From CAYJPK01 sp964372035 (GTDB taxonomy: Bacteria > Desulfobacterota > Desulfovibrionia > Desulfovibrionales > Desulfovibrionaceae): a DNA stretch of 7,685 bases. The position numbers and the translations under genes are program-made. Below the pieces are notes generated by a model. The model saw nothing but the letters and a program-made list of their open reading frames with translations, did no database searches and was not told the DNA's origin. Where the stretch lies: positions 1 to 7,685 of the forward strand of contig CAYJPK010000092.1 in NCBI GenBank assembly GCA_964372035.1, written 5' to 3'. Of this stretch, positions 1 to 7,240 are shown piece by piece (within the stretch, counting starts at the first letter, position 1; each line of letters begins with the position of its first letter).

Positions 1-31
1 TAAAATATCTAATAACAAGAAAATAATATTT

Positions 32-1450
32 TTACTTTCGCTTCCAGCTTAATTTCCTTTCAAGATAAAGACTATATCTCGAAATAACAAAGCACATAAG
101 CCAGAAAATAAGCCCTGCAAAGAAATAAGCTTCTTTTGTAAAACCTAACCACTCAGTATCAGCCAGAGCCGACTTCATAATCCCAATAATATCCATAAGA
201 TTGATTACTGCAACTAAGGTAGTATCCTTCATAAGACCAAGATAAGTATTGGTAATTCCAGGAATAACTAAACGCAAAGCTTGCGGCATAATAATAAGTC
301 GTTGCTGAGTAAAAAATGGAAGTCCAAGCGCATTCGCCGCTTCATACTGCCCACGTGGAATTGCCTGCAAACCACCACGCACAACTTCTGCCATATATGC
401 AGCATAAAAAAGAGAAATCCCTAAAAGCGCGCGAAGTAATTTATCAAAATACATGCCTTGCGGTAACATCATTGGTAACATAACAGATACCATGAATAAT
501 ACAGAAATAAGCGGAACACCACGTGCAAATTCAATAAAGCTAATGCAAAGCACCTTAACAACAGGCATATTGCTATTTCTACCTAGCGCAAGCAAAATCC
601 CGATTGGAAGAGAGGTCGCAACGCCAAATAAAGAAATTACGAGGGTTAAAAATAAGCCGCCCCATTGGTCAGTTCCAATAAGGTTTAAACCAAAAGAACC
701 GCCAAGGAAAAATATCCAAGCTAAACATGGCAAAACACCATAAATAAACCAAAATTGCCATTTTCCAACGGTGGCTTTGCGTAAATTTGCAAATAATAAG
801 CTTAAAATAGTAATTAAAAATCCACTAACAACTTCACCTCCAAGACCTGCAAAATGCACTATAACACTTGCAAGTAAACCTAGAAGTATTGAAAAACCAA
901 GATTACCAAGATAGAGCTTATCAAAAAATCGCCCATATCCATTTATATTTTTGACTAAAACAAAGGGTAAGCCTAAAAATAATAAGCCCACAATACCTAC
1001 AACTATACCCATAGTAGAAACAATATAAAGGGCACAAAGGCTCGGAATTGCGGCAAGAATAATTTTATTTACACGCTCTGAAAAAGGTAAAAACGGAGCA
1101 AGCAAAAGTGGTGCACCATTGCCAAGCATAAGCAGTGCAATAAAATCAATGCGCCAACGCTCAGGCTCAGGATAAAAACCATACATTAAAAGTGGAAATC
1201 TAACCTTAATAAAAACCCAGCATGCACCAACAGTATCAACGCAATCTTCACGAGTCCAGCCAGCGAAATTTGCATCAAAAATAGCCCATTTCAAAAATGG
1301 TGGCACAATTAGATAAACAAGATAAAGTCCTAAAACTGTTAATAAAGTATTAGTGATTGAGGAAAATAAATTCGTGCGCAACCATAAGATAATACCTTTA
1401 TCAGCAACAGGAGGTGGCAAACTTGGGCTTTGGGTGTGTCTTACAAACAT
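32..1450 (-). CDS. aapM: General L-amino-acid ABC transporter, permease subunit AapM-like
   Basis: This is the second inner-membrane permease of a polar amino-acid importer (Aap/Bzt family), which would pair with the AapQ-like protein to form the channel. The C-terminal half (about residues 264-470) is a typical binding-protein-dependent permease domain. Its cytoplasmic EAA loop lies near residues 367-397 (GQYEAANALGL, then IMPQALRLVIPG) and contacts the ATPase. The N-terminal part has the family's first helix and the Cys-containing periplasmic segment (REDC...GACWVF). At 472 residues it is longer than AapM proteins I know (around 380-430). The excess is extra hydrophobic sequence at about residues 105-235. 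The start is supported by AAGGAA just upstream, inside the end of aapQ, and ATG directly follows the aapQ stop (TAGATG). Only 31 bases remain to the window edge, so the expected ATPase gene aapP is not seen. Family assignment is firm; substrate range is inferred. Confidence 0.93.
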   Translation of the reverse strand: MFVRHTQSPSLPPPVADKGIILWLRTNLFSSITNTLLTVLGLYLVYLIVPPFLKWAIFDANFAGWTREDCVDTVGACWVFIKVRFPLLMYGFYPEPERWRIDFIALLMLGNGAPLLLAPFLPFSERVNKIILAAIPSLCALYIVSTMGIVVGIVGLLFLGLPFVLVKNINGYGRFFDKLYLGNLGFSILLGLLASVIVHFAGLGGEVVSGFLITILSLLFANLRKATVGKWQFWFIYGVLPCLAWIFFLGGSFGLNLIGTDQWGGLFLTLVISLFGVATSLPIGILLALGRNSNMPVVKVLCISFIEFARGVPLISVLFMVSVMLPMMLPQGMYFDKLLRALLGISLFYAAYMAEVVRGGLQAIPRGQYEAANALGLPFFTQQRLIIMPQALRLVIPGITNTYLGLMKDTTLVAVINLMDIIGIMKSALADTEWLGFTKEAYFFAGLIFWLMCFVISRYSLYLERKLSWKRK

Positions 1451-2635
1451 CTATCTTTCCTTAATCATAACCTTATTATTATACCAATCCATAAAAGTCG
1501 AGATAACAAGACTAATTATGAGGTAAGTCAACATCGTAAGGGAAACAACTTCAACTGCTTGTCCAGTTTGATTTAAAGTTGTACCGGCAAAAACAGAAAC
1601 AATATCAGGATAACCAATCACAACGCCAAGCGAAATATTTTTTGCTAGCGTTAAATATTGGCTTGATACAGGCGGAATAATAACCCTTAAAGCCTGCGGA
1701 ATAATGACAAGACGCATAACGTGGCCTTGTCTAAGTCCAAGTGCTGAGGCAGCCTCTGTTTGACCACTTGGAACAGATTCAATGCCTGAACGAATATTTT
1801 CGCCAATAAATGCGCCCATATAAACAGTCATTGCAACGCAAAGTGCTAAAAATTCAGGCAAAATAGTTAAGCCACCCTTAAAGTTAAAGCCGCTAAGCTT
1901 TGGTATATCCCAGTCTATTGGTGAACCTGCTGCAAAATAAGTTGCAAGCGGAATTGTTACAATGCAAATAAAGCTATATAAATAAATTGGAATGTATTTA
2001 CCTGTTTTTTCTTGGTGTTTTTTACCATATCGACAAATAAATACACTTAAAATCAAGCTAAAAAAGACGCTAAACCATACATAATTAGCACCGGCTAAGC
2101 CGATTGCTTGAGGAATAATTAAACCACGGTTGCATAAAAATATTATATCGCTAAAATTAAGTGCTTGCTTTGGTCCCGGTAAGGGGCTAAGCATCGCTAA
2201 ATAAACAAATAAAATGAGAAGTAAGAGCGGAATATTTCTTGCAACTTCAATATAAATGCCTGCAATTCTTGACATAAGCCAGTTTGGCGAAAGTCTAAAG
2301 ACCGCAGTTGCAAAACCAACAATTGTTGAAGTGACTATGCAAATCAAAGTCATAACTAAGGTATTTACAAGTCCAACTAAATAAGCTCCAAAATAAGTGC
2401 TAGTTCTATCATAATCAATAAAACTCATGGAAATATCAAAACCAGCCGGTTCTTCTAAAAAATCAAAACCAGAGGCAATACCAGCTTGTTCTAAATTATG
2501 GGCAGTATTAGTAATAAGGCTATAAGCAAGCCAAATAATGACTGATAGCACAGAAAACTGTATGACCTGCGAACGAATCCGCGGGTCATACAATAAACGC
2601 TGCCAAAGAGGATCTATTGGTGCAGTTTGTTTCAT
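1451..2635 (-). CDS. aapQ: General L-amino-acid ABC transporter, permease subunit AapQ-like
   Basis: This is an integral membrane permease of the Aap/Bzt polar amino-acid transporter, the partner of AapM. The 394 residues match the family's usual length. There is a hydrophobic helix at about 25-42, a long periplasmic segment, and then a block of helices starting at FGAYLVGLVNTL (about 82). A second helix group separated by charged residues (CRYGKKHQEKTGK, about 201-213) follows. The EAA loop is at about 291-321 (GQTEAASALGLRQGHVMRL...PQALRVIIP). The gene starts 15 bp after aapJ and abuts aapM without a gap, so the three are almost certainly co-transcribed. The ribosome-binding site is weak (TAAGAA close to ATG, with an AAGG overlapping the aapJ stop further away). 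This fits lower expression of a permease than of the abundant binding protein. Function is confident from family signatures and gene order; exact substrates are not visible. Confidence 0.94.
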   Translation of the reverse strand: MKQTAPIDPLWQRLLYDPRIRSQVIQFSVLSVIIWLAYSLITNTAHNLEQAGIASGFDFLEEPAGFDISMSFIDYDRTSTYFGAYLVGLVNTLVMTLICIVTSTIVGFATAVFRLSPNWLMSRIAGIYIEVARNIPLLLLILFVYLAMLSPLPGPKQALNFSDIIFLCNRGLIIPQAIGLAGANYVWFSVFFSLILSVFICRYGKKHQEKTGKYIPIYLYSFICIVTIPLATYFAAGSPIDWDIPKLSGFNFKGGLTILPEFLALCVAMTVYMGAFIGENIRSGIESVPSGQTEAASALGLRQGHVMRLVIIPQALRVIIPPVSSQYLTLAKNISLGVVIGYPDIVSVFAGTTLNQTGQAVEVVSLTMLTYLIISLVISTFMDWYNNKVMIKER

Positions 2636-2650
2636 TTCTTACAAAAAACC

Positions 2651-3667
2651 TTAACGAAGTGGAATAGCGTACATTAAGCCGCCGTCTTTCCATTGTGCAT
2701 TAAGTCCACGCTCAAGTTTAAGCGGTGTATTTTTGCCAATGTTGCGCTCAAAAATCTCGCCATAGTTGCCTACTGCTTTGATTACATTATAAGCCCAATC
2801 TTTAGATAAACCAAGCATTTCGCCGTTTTTACCTTCAACACCTAAAAGTTTTTTGATGTCAGCATTGTTAGATTTTAACATTTCATCAACATTTTTTGAA
2901 GTAATGCCGAGTTCTTCAGCTGATAAAAGAGCATTTAAAACGTAGCGGTTAATGTCTGTCCATTGGTCATCGCCTTGTCTAACTGCTGGTCCAAGTGGCT
3001 CTTTTGAAATAACTTCAGGTAATACCATGTGATCAGCTGGTTTTGATAAAGCTGAACGTCTTGCTGCTAAACCTGTAACGTCAGTTGTGTAAACGTCGCA
3101 ACGACCTTGATCGTATAAAACTGTTGCTTCGTCAGCACTTTCAAAAGCTACTGGGTTATATTTCATATTATTGCTAGCAAAGTACTCTGAAACGTTCATT
3201 TCAGTTGTTGTACCCATTTGAATACAAATGCTTGCGCCATCTAATTCTTTAGCACTTTTAACGCCTAAGTTTTTGTTAACCATAAAACCTTGACCATCAA
3301 ATACTAAAATACCAACAAAGTCTAAGCCTTGGTCAGTATCACGTTGTAAGGTCCAAGTTGTGTTACGTGATAAAAGGTCGATTTCGCCTGTTTGTAAAGC
3401 TGTAAATCTTTCTTTTGTTGTAACCGGTACAAATTTCGCTTTGTCTGAACTGCCAAAAACAGCTGCTGATACAGCACGACCAAAGTCAACATCAATCCCA
3501 CGCCAAACGCCCTTCTCATCAGTTGATGCAAAGCCAGGAACTGTACCTGAAACGCCAACATTAACAAAGCCCTTCTTTTTAACATCTTCAAGCTTAGATG
3601 CTGAAGCTGAAAAAGCAAACACAAGGCATAAGCCTAAAGCAAGTACTAAACGATTCATTGCTAACAT
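2651..3667 (-). CDS. aapJ: General L-amino-acid ABC transporter, periplasmic substrate-binding protein AapJ-like
   Basis: This is the periplasmic solute-binding protein (SBP_bac_3 family) that captures amino acids for the AapQ/AapM channel. Residues 1-24 form a Sec signal peptide (basic MLAMNR, hydrophobic LVLALGLCLVFAF, then a small-residue SASAS stretch). The mature protein shows family hallmarks: VGVSGTVPGF and GIDVDFGRAV near the N-terminus, LQTGEIDLLSRNTTWTLQRD in the ligand-binding region, a probable cysteine pair (SICIQMG and GRCDVYTTD), and the C-terminal GLNAQWKDGGLMYAIPLR typical of AapJ. The length of 338 residues is normal. The first ATG is chosen because GGAG stands 7 nt upstream; the second Met (codon 4) has no better site. 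It is first in the aapJQM operon, with its own promoter in the 146-bp gap after ahbA. AapJ proteins are broad-specificity for glutamate, glutamine, aspartate and related amino acids; which ones apply here cannot be read from sequence. Confidence 0.96.
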   Translation of the reverse strand: MLAMNRLVLALGLCLVFAFSASASKLEDVKKKGFVNVGVSGTVPGFASTDEKGVWRGIDVDFGRAVSAAVFGSSDKAKFVPVTTKERFTALQTGEIDLLSRNTTWTLQRDTDQGLDFVGILVFDGQGFMVNKNLGVKSAKELDGASICIQMGTTTEMNVSEYFASNNMKYNPVAFESADEATVLYDQGRCDVYTTDVTGLAARRSALSKPADHMVLPEVISKEPLGPAVRQGDDQWTDINRYVLNALLSAEELGITSKNVDEMLKSNNADIKKLLGVEGKNGEMLGLSKDWAYNVIKAVGNYGEIFERNIGKNTPLKLERGLNAQWKDGGLMYAIPLR

Positions 3668-3700
3668 AATTATGCTCCGTAAAAATAAAGTATGTCGTCT

Positions 3701-3730
3701 ATCATATACTAAAATAACCTATTTATGCAA
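3701..3730 (-). promoter_or_regulatory. Predicted sigma70-type promoter of aapJQM
   Basis: Read on the minus strand, TTGCAT (3730-3725) and TATGAT (3706-3701) are separated by 18 bp, giving good -35 and -10 matches about 35 bp upstream of the aapJ start codon. An A8 tract lies directly upstream of the -35 (TTTTTTTT on the plus strand, about 3735-3742), as in UP elements. The expected start site is near 3694. No sigma54 -24/-12 pair (GG-N10-GC) was found in this gap, so the operon does not look directly dependent on the sigma54 activator encoded to the right. Confidence 0.6.
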
Positions 3731-3813
3731 GAACTTTTTTTTCTGCAAATATTTACGATTTTCTTATATGAATTATAATATTTTCATGATATTTTAATTA
3801 GTTTTAACTATTT

Positions 3814-4314
3814 CTAGTTATTTTTAGTATCCATTGCAAAATCAACCTTAATTTTAAATAACTTGCTCGCAGGCAGATTTAAAATTCGTATTCCTGTTTT
3901 TTCGGTGATGTCAAATAAAATCTCAGCAATCTTTTCACGACTCTCTGCAATAACTGTAAACCACACATTATACGCATTTTTTCGCAAATAATTATGTGTC
4001 ACATTTTTATATGAATTTACAACCATAATAAATTCTGTTTTTTTATACTCTGGAACCTTTGCAGCACATAAGGTGGAATGAAAACCTAATTTTGAAGAAT
4101 CAAAATTAGCTCCAAGTCTGCGAATTATTTTATTATCTCTAAGGTTTTTCACTCGTGAAAATGCATCATACTCCGTAATATTTAAACTACTGGCAATTTG
4201 TAAATACGGACGTGGACAAAGCGGAAAACCAGCTTGAATGATATTTAAAATTTCTTTATCTATTTTATCTAATAGAACATGATGCAAGTCAGAACTCATA
4301 TTGTTATTTAGCAT
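3814..4314 (-). CDS. ahbA: Siroheme decarboxylase subunit AhbA (AsnC/Lrp-fold)
   Basis: This is a subunit of the cytoplasmic AhbA/AhbB siroheme decarboxylase. The complex converts siroheme to 12,18-didecarboxysiroheme in the alternative heme pathway of sulfate reducers and archaea. The protein has an AsnC-like helix-turn-helix fold (about 15-65) and the characteristic IIRRLGANFDSSKLGF (63-78) and STLCAAKVP (80-88) blocks. These are followed by NVTHNYLRKNAYNVWFTV (104-121), with the conserved His of the THNY motif. The RRLGANF...STLCAAKVP pattern matches AhbA better than AhbB as I remember the two families. The length of 166 residues is slightly above usual because of a short N-terminal extension (about 12 residues). 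The first ATG is kept because AAGG lies 6 nt upstream. The partner AhbB and the later enzymes AhbC and AhbD are not in the window, so ahbA stands alone beside transport genes. Annotation pipelines may call it an Lrp/AsnC regulator, which is less likely. Confidence 0.88.
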   Translation of the reverse strand: MLNNNMSSDLHHVLLDKIDKEILNIIQAGFPLCPRPYLQIASSLNITEYDAFSRVKNLRDNKIIRRLGANFDSSKLGFHSTLCAAKVPEYKKTEFIMVVNSYKNVTHNYLRKNAYNVWFTVIAESREKIAEILFDITEKTGIRILNLPASKLFKIKVDFAMDTKNN

Positions 4315-4330
4315 ATTATACCTTATTGCC

Positions 4331-4357
4331 TTTTTTGTGAAAAAAGTTTACAAAAAA
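4331..4357. promoter_or_regulatory. Palindromic operator candidate in the ahbA/peptidase divergent gap
   Basis: The arms TTTTTTGTGAA (4331-4341) and TTTACAAAAAA (4347-4357) are complementary except for one position, around a 5-bp centre AAAAG. The core, TTGTGAA-N5-TTTACAA, resembles Rex or CRP/FNR-type half sites, but the spacing fits neither exactly (Rex sites have N4). It lies directly downstream of a minus-strand TATAAT (4363-4358) that could be the ahbA -10; no good -35 accompanies it. The position would suit a repressor of ahbA. Much of the symmetry comes from A and T runs, so chance is a real alternative. Confidence 0.35.
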
Positions 4358-4389
4358 ATTATATTTGATTTTTGTTAGTTAGCATTTTT

Positions 4390-4418
4390 TTGCCTAAAGT
4401 GCAATTGTTAGATATAAT
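4390..4418 (+). promoter_or_regulatory. Predicted sigma70-type promoter of the M24 peptidase gene
   Basis: TTGCCT (4390-4395) and a perfect TATAAT (4413-4418) are 17 bp apart, the optimal spacing. Transcription should begin near 4425. This leaves a very short leader that contains AAGGAG (4427-4432) 6 nt before the ATG, a strong ribosome-binding site that fixes the start codon. Confidence 0.75.
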
Positions 4419-4438
4419 TAATTTTTAAGGAGATTGTC

Positions 4439-5659
4439 ATGCTTGAAGCAGTTGAGAAATTGAGCCTTGAAGAAGCTACTCTTCGTCAAGAAAAGTTTAA
4501 AAAAAATTTTAGAGCAAAGCACCCTGAAGCTAGCGGTGCACTTATATTTTCTGTTATCAATATTTATTACCTCACTGGAACTCTTCCTGGTGGAGTTTTG
4601 TGGCTTCCTATGGAAGGTGAGCCTGTTTTATTTGTGCGTAAAGGCTTAGAACGTGCAAAAGCTGAAACACCACTTAAAAACATTATGCCTCTTCGCTCTT
4701 ATGGCGATATTTCAAAGACTTGTGAAGAACTTGGTGTGCCACTTTCAAACTCTATTGGTGCTGAAATGGGCGGTCTTGCTTGGAGTATGTCGCAAATGCT
4801 TAAAGCTAAGCTCCCAAATGCTGAATTTGTTGATGTTACTCAAATTCTTACCATCACTCGCTCCACAAAAACAAAGTATGAACTTGATAAAATGCATATT
4901 GCAGGTGAAAAACATCTTGATACATATCACGCACTTGCAAGCTTAATTAAGCCTGGAATGACTGAGCGTGAAATTGGTGTTATTGCCTATACAGAATTTT
5001 TTAAGCGTGGGCATGCCGGCATTTTACGTATGTCTAGCCTTGGCGGTGAAAATATTTTAGGGCAAATGTCTTCTGGCGATAACTCGAACTACCCTACTTA
5101 TTGGGACGGTCCTGTTGGCTTTGTTGGTGGTCACCCGTCAACTCCATATATGGGAAGTTTTAGCGATAAGTGGCAAAAAAATTCCCCACTCGTTATTGAT
5201 TTAGGCTTTTCACATCATGGCTACCATACTGATAAAACACAGGTTTTTTGGTCTGGTGCTAAATCAAGCATTCCTGATTATTTGCAAAAAGCTCAAGATG
5301 TTTGCGTGGAAATTCAAAATAAAGCTGCTGAAATGTTAGTTCCCGGTACTACTCCAGAGGCTATTTGGCTAAAAGCTCTTGAAATGGCACAAGCTGCCGG
5401 TTTGGCTGACCATTTCATGGGTGTTGTTGGTAATCAAGTTAAATTTTTAGGTCATGGAATCGGCTTAGCTTTTGATGAATACCCACCTATTGCTAATAAA
5501 TTTACACAGCCGCTTGAACTCGGTATGACTATCGCTATTGAGCCAAAAATGGGCTTTAAGGGCGTTGGCATGGTTGGAACTGAAAACGTTTTTGAAATTA
5601 CTGAAAATGGTGCAAAATCCATTACTGGTACTGATTTTGATATTGTTTGCATTGACTAG
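4439..5659 (+). CDS. M24-family metallopeptidase (Xaa-Pro dipeptidase/aminopeptidase-like)
   Basis: This is a predicted cytoplasmic dinuclear-metal peptidase of the pita-bread fold (creatinase N-terminal domain about 1-140, M24 catalytic domain about 150-400), 406 residues and full length. All five M24 metal ligands are present in order: D254 (LVIDLGF), D265 (YHTDKT), H339 (FLGHGIGL), E368 (IAIEPKMG) and E382 (MVGTENVF). The likely role is removing residues before proline, or cleaving Xaa-Pro dipeptides, in peptide turnover. The second histidine usual in prolidase/aminopeptidase P (HG.GL..HE) is replaced by Asp (HGIGLAFDE, D346), so the substrate may differ; creatinase-like or other M24 activities are possible. 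A strong AAGGAG and a perfect TATAAT promoter indicate good expression. It is divergent from ahbA and collinear with the sigma54 activator gene 143 bp downstream. No sigma54 promoter is seen in front of it. Fold confidence is high; substrate is uncertain. Confidence 0.9.
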   Translation: MLEAVEKLSLEEATLRQEKFKKNFRAKHPEASGALIFSVINIYYLTGTLPGGVLWLPMEGEPVLFVRKGLERAKAETPLKNIMPLRSYGDISKTCEELGVPLSNSIGAEMGGLAWSMSQMLKAKLPNAEFVDVTQILTITRSTKTKYELDKMHIAGEKHLDTYHALASLIKPGMTEREIGVIAYTEFFKRGHAGILRMSSLGGENILGQMSSGDNSNYPTYWDGPVGFVGGHPSTPYMGSFSDKWQKNSPLVIDLGFSHHGYHTDKTQVFWSGAKSSIPDYLQKAQDVCVEIQNKAAEMLVPGTTPEAIWLKALEMAQAAGLADHFMGVVGNQVKFLGHGIGLAFDEYPPIANKFTQPLELGMTIAIEPKMGFKGVGMVGTENVFEITENGAKSITGTDFDIVCID

Positions 5660-5684
5660 TTGATTTTAACAGTAGCTTTTACTA

Positions 5685-5719
5685 TGTGGAAAGACTTTTT
5701 TTTAGAAAGTTTTTCCACA
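5685..5719 (+). terminator. Long hairpin after the peptidase gene (possible terminator or 3' stabiliser)
   Basis: The arms at 5685-5698 (TGTGGAAAGACTTT) and 5706-5719 (AAAGTTTTTCCACA) pair over 14 positions with one G-U, closing a 7-nt loop. The hairpin starts 26 bp after the peptidase stop codon and would form in its mRNA. It is not followed by a U tract (CATATATAAAA follows), so it is not a standard Rho-independent terminator. It could instead protect the 3' end or, as DNA, be an operator for the activator gene downstream. Confidence 0.4.
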
Positions 5720-5802
5720 CATATATAAAAAAAAACAATTTTGCTGTTTTGAAAAAATATGGAAGATGTAAAAAGCATATAAACCATTAAAAAGTAAAAA
5801 AA

Positions 5803-7233
5803 ATGAGCATTTCTAATATTATAAACAAGTTAAACCAAGCCAGCCTAACTGACATTCAATTATTAAACATAATGGAAAGTATTGAGGGTGCAATTTATGT
5901 AACTGGTAGTAACACTGAACTACTTTATATGAATCGTGCTGCCGAAGAATTATTTGGCTTTAGCTTTAAAGAAATGCAAGGCAAAAAAAATATTGATATA
6001 AATGGTAATTTGCAATACTGGTACCCCTCTGCTTTTGATGATGTGTATCGTGAAAAAAAACGCTTTATTCAAGAGCAGTGGTCTACTTATAGCGGCAAGA
6101 AATTTTTAACAACTTTAGTACCAATACTTGATGATAATCAAGATGTTATAATGATTGTTTCCTTTTCACAAGAGCAGCAATACAGCATTAGCGGTGCCGA
6201 AGATAATAACCATGATTTAATAAAAAATGTTAACAATAAAATATTAACAAAATCACCTAAAATGGCTGCTCTACTTAATCAAGTCCAAAAAATCGCAACA
6301 CTAGATGCAACTGTTTTGCTTCAAGGTGAAACTGGAACAGGGAAAAATTTAATTGCTAAATATATTCACGCAAATAGTAGGCGAAGTGATAAGCCTTTTA
6401 TTATGGTTAATTGTTCTGCAATTCCTGCAAATATCCTAGAATCCGAGCTTTTTGGTTATGCTCCATATACCTTTTCTGGTGGCGATCCAAAGGGCAAAGA
6501 AGGCTTAGTTGCTGCGGCTGAGGGTGGGACAATTTTCTTAGATGAAATTGGTGAATTAAGCCTTGAACTTCAACCTAAAATTTTAGGATTTTTACAAGAT
6601 AAAAGCTATATGAAAGTTGGCGGACGTAGTGAAATTACAAGTAATGTTAGAGTTATAGCCGCAACTAATAAAGATCTTGCTAAAGAATCTGCTGCCAAAC
6701 GCTTTAGAAGTGATTTATATTATAGAATTAGCGTGATTGAATTTGAAGTGCCGGCTTTGCGTGATAGAAATGAAGATATTAGAGTTTTATCCGATTTTTT
6801 CTTACAAAAAAACAATCAAGAATATTCAAAACGTAAAATCATTGCACCTGAAACTTATGAACTTCTTGAAAGCTATTCTTGGCCTGGTAATGTTCGTCAG
6901 CTTAAAAACTTCTTTGAAAGACAGGTACTTATAATTGATTCCGACATTATATACCCTCATAACATCTCGTTTATTAACGAAAATGCACCAGAAACTGAAC
7001 TTATTTCAAATACAAATATTAATGCAAAACCCTTTGAAATTACAAATAAAATAGGTATTGACTTTACTGAAAACTTATCTTTAGATCAAGAGCTTAGCTG
7101 TTTGGAAAGAAAATTAGTTCAACAAGCCTATAACAATTACAAAAGTGTAAGACAAGTTGCAAAGGCTCTTGACATTAAACCCACAAAGGCGCATCGGCTC
7201 ATTAAGCAATATTGCGGTGATTCAATATCTTAA
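5803..7233 (+). CDS. PAS-domain sigma54-dependent transcriptional activator (enhancer-binding protein)
   Basis: This predicted activator uses ATP hydrolysis to open sigma54-RNA polymerase promoters. Its 476 residues read PAS sensor (about 20-125), linker, AAA+ domain (about 147-375), linker, and Fis/TyrR-like helix-turn-helix (about 430-472, core SVRQVAKALDIKPTKAHRLI). AAA+ motifs seen are Walker A GETGTGKN (175-182), Walker B GGTIFLDEIGEL (241-252), sensor I ATN (287-289), arginine-finger region FRSDLYYRI (301-309) and sensor II WPGNVRQLKN (360-369). The sigma54-contacting GAFTGA loop is altered to YTFSGG (222-227), keeping the Phe, a hydroxyl residue and the Gly. There is no receiver domain, so the signal is probably a small molecule or redox state sensed by PAS; no heme- or flavin-specific signature was recognised. 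The ATG lacks a clear Shine-Dalgarno sequence (only A-rich sequence), implying low expression. No confident promoter was found in front. Four inverted repeats and a sigma54 promoter begin 7 bp after its stop codon and are its best target candidates. Confidence 0.93.
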   Translation: MSISNIINKLNQASLTDIQLLNIMESIEGAIYVTGSNTELLYMNRAAEELFGFSFKEMQGKKNIDINGNLQYWYPSAFDDVYREKKRFIQEQWSTYSGKKFLTTLVPILDDNQDVIMIVSFSQEQQYSISGAEDNNHDLIKNVNNKILTKSPKMAALLNQVQKIATLDATVLLQGETGTGKNLIAKYIHANSRRSDKPFIMVNCSAIPANILESELFGYAPYTFSGGDPKGKEGLVAAAEGGTIFLDEIGELSLELQPKILGFLQDKSYMKVGGRSEITSNVRVIAATNKDLAKESAAKRFRSDLYYRISVIEFEVPALRDRNEDIRVLSDFFLQKNNQEYSKRKIIAPETYELLESYSWPGNVRQLKNFFERQVLIIDSDIIYPHNISFINENAPETELISNTNINAKPFEITNKIGIDFTENLSLDQELSCLERKLVQQAYNNYKSVRQVAKALDIKPTKAHRLIKQYCGDSIS

Positions 7234-7240
7234 TTTAGTC

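Noticed and set aside
453..743. Plus-strand open frame opposite aapM
   Set aside because: It is antisense to a conserved permease domain and its translation has no recognisable protein features.
3360..3797. Plus-strand open frame opposite aapJ and its promoter
   Set aside because: It is antisense to a well-supported gene, has no family features and runs into the aapJ promoter region.
3799..3820. Overlapping small A/T hairpins at the end of ahbA (TAGTT-TT-AACTA; TAACTA-N4-TAGTTA)
   Set aside because: The stems are short with almost no G-C pairs, overlap the ahbA stop codon, and the following bases on the ahbA strand are not a U tract.
3814..4314. AsnC/Lrp-type transcription factor
   Set aside because: The fold is AsnC-like, but the RRLGANF, STLCAAKVP and VTHNYLR...NVWFT blocks are those of siroheme decarboxylase subunits.
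4335..4353. TyrR-type box (TGTAAA-N6-TTTACA) in the ahbA/peptidase gap
   Set aside because: The half sites are TGTGAA and TTTACA with a 5-bp spacer, and the site does not resemble the four boxes beside the activator gene.
4382..4394. Minus-strand sigma54-like pair (GGCAAAAAAATGC) upstream of ahbA
   Set aside because: GG and GC are separated by 9 bp rather than the strictly required 10, and the surrounding bases do not fit TTGGCACG or TTGCW.
4499..4506. A8 run early in the peptidase gene as a slippage or phase-variation tract
   Set aside because: Runs of this length are common in this A/T-rich sequence, the frame is intact, and nothing suggests switching of a cytoplasmic peptidase.
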